Source: Lutimaribacter degradans (lineage in GTDB: Bacteria; Pseudomonadota; Alphaproteobacteria; Rhodobacterales; Rhodobacteraceae). Taken from it: a DNA stretch of 64,000 bases. The translations under genes and the position numbers were made by a program. The stretch's first letter is position 1; every line of letters begins with the position of its first letter. Below, piece by piece: positions 63,591 through 64,000 of this stretch. The stretch is taken from the NCBI RefSeq assembly GCF_023703375.1, contig NZ_JAMQGO010000001.1:62001-126000 (forward strand), given 5' to 3'. The notes beneath the pieces are model-generated. The model was given only the letters and a program-made list of their open reading frames with translations, was not told the DNA's origin and ran no database searches.

Positions 63591-64000
63591 TCAGTCGTCT
63601 GGGCGCGCAAGGGTGAACAGATCGGTGATCACCGAATAGTCGCGATAGCCCAGCCGGGTCAGCGGCTGAAAACTGGTGACATCGAACATTCCGTCTTTCA
63701 GGCAATCGTCGCGCATGTAAACGCCCGTGACCTCGCCCAGCACCAGGAAATTCGCGGCCCCCCGCAGTTGCACGATGTCGACCATTTCACATTCCAGCGC
63801 AGCGGGCACGCCGTCCACGCGGGCGCAGGCGATGGTTTCGCACTCTACGCGATTCAGGCCGGCATGGTCGAATTCGGATTGGTCGGCCGGGATGGTCGCG
63901 CTTGAGGCGTTCATCGCGTCGCGCATCGCGTATTCCACGATGTTCACGCAGAACACGCCGGTTTCGCGGATATTGGTCACGCTGTCCTTGGTACCGGGGC
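63591..64000 (-). CDS. Flavin reductase-like domain protein (5' end outside window)
   Basis: The last about 136 residues of an FMN-binding split-barrel protein of the flavin reductase family. The segment DSVTNIRETGVFCVNIVE is typical, followed by GEVTGVYMRDDCL. The frame runs to the window edge, so the N-terminal part is missing. Function unassigned; possibly a nitrilotriacetate monooxygenase component B-like flavin reductase. Confidence 0.85.
   Translation of the reverse strand, partial: PGTKDSVTNIRETGVFCVNIVEYAMRDAMNASSATIPADQSEFDHAGLNRVECETIACARVDGVPAALECEMVDIVQLRGAANFLVLGEVTGVYMRDDCLKDGMFDVTSFQPLTRLGYRDYSVITDLFTLARPDD

Noticed and set aside
1..64000. Mobile elements, prophage, rRNA or tRNA genes
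   Set aside because: No transposase, integrase, terminal repeats or RNA gene features were found on reading the gaps between genes.

Overview
The window is GC-rich, densely coded chromosomal DNA from an alphaproteobacterium, almost certainly a Rhodobacterales (roseobacter-type) bacterium. Support comes from the gene content and order: ruvCAB followed by ybgC-tolQRAB-pal-cpoB-tilS-ftsH, ctaC-ctaB-small ORF-ctaG-ctaE with SURF1 and thrC, a DUF2927 protein, a DUF1127 protein, and Flp pilins of the 'DGAVTVDW' type. I see no rRNA, tRNA, CRISPR array, insertion sequence or prophage. Many large open frames lie antisense to real genes and are GC-rich shadows.

Layout. 1-5.9 kb: YeeE/YedE sulfur transporter, a small cupin with DMSP-lyase-like metal residues, an MFS and a MATE transporter, prmA and a small membrane protein. 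6-10.5 kb: DUF1127 protein, ruvC-ruvA-ruvB, an unknown protein, thpR, ybgC. 10.5-17.3 kb: the Tol-Pal envelope operon and tilS. 17.3-24.6 kb: ftsH (TTG start, candidate heat-shock promoter), a Tam-like methyltransferase, a MOSC protein, fhs and folD (one-carbon metabolism), and a membrane-bound LytTR regulator. 24.6-27.8 kb: the pdeM plus DEXH helicase repair pair without its usual ligase and exonuclease partners. 28.1-40.9 kb: a complete tight-adherence (Tad/Flp) pilus locus on the minus strand, with three flp pilin genes, cpaB, secretin, OmpA lipoprotein, tadZ, tadA, tadB, tadC, two TPR lipoproteins, prepilin peptidase and a MoxR-like AAA ATPase. 41.2-50 kb: a lytic transglycosylase, a CoA-transferase operon, topA, dprA, tldD. 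50.3-57.8 kb: cytochrome aa3 oxidase subunits and assembly factors, SURF1, thrC, an M16 peptidase and a GNAT. 57.9-64 kb: a secreted metallo-beta-lactamase-fold protein, an FAD-linked oxidase, apt, a ribbon-helix-helix protein with a palindromic upstream site, LysE, DUF2927, mtnP and a partial flavin reductase.

The most interesting item is the minus-strand operon at 42.1-44.5 kb. A canonical blue-light LOV domain fused to a HWE/HisKA_2-like kinase lies between the two subunits of a 3-oxoacid CoA-transferase, with gaps of 15 and 21 bases. The LOV residues are all present at the expected spacing, while the phosphoacceptor histidine appears to be missing. This points to light-linked ketone-body or polyhydroxybutyrate metabolism, or to a kinase that works without autophosphorylation. 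Other points of note are a recent flp duplication whose mature pilins are identical, a dual-hairpin intergenic repeat family with compensatory changes between copies, and a near-perfect FNR-type box upstream of ctaC.
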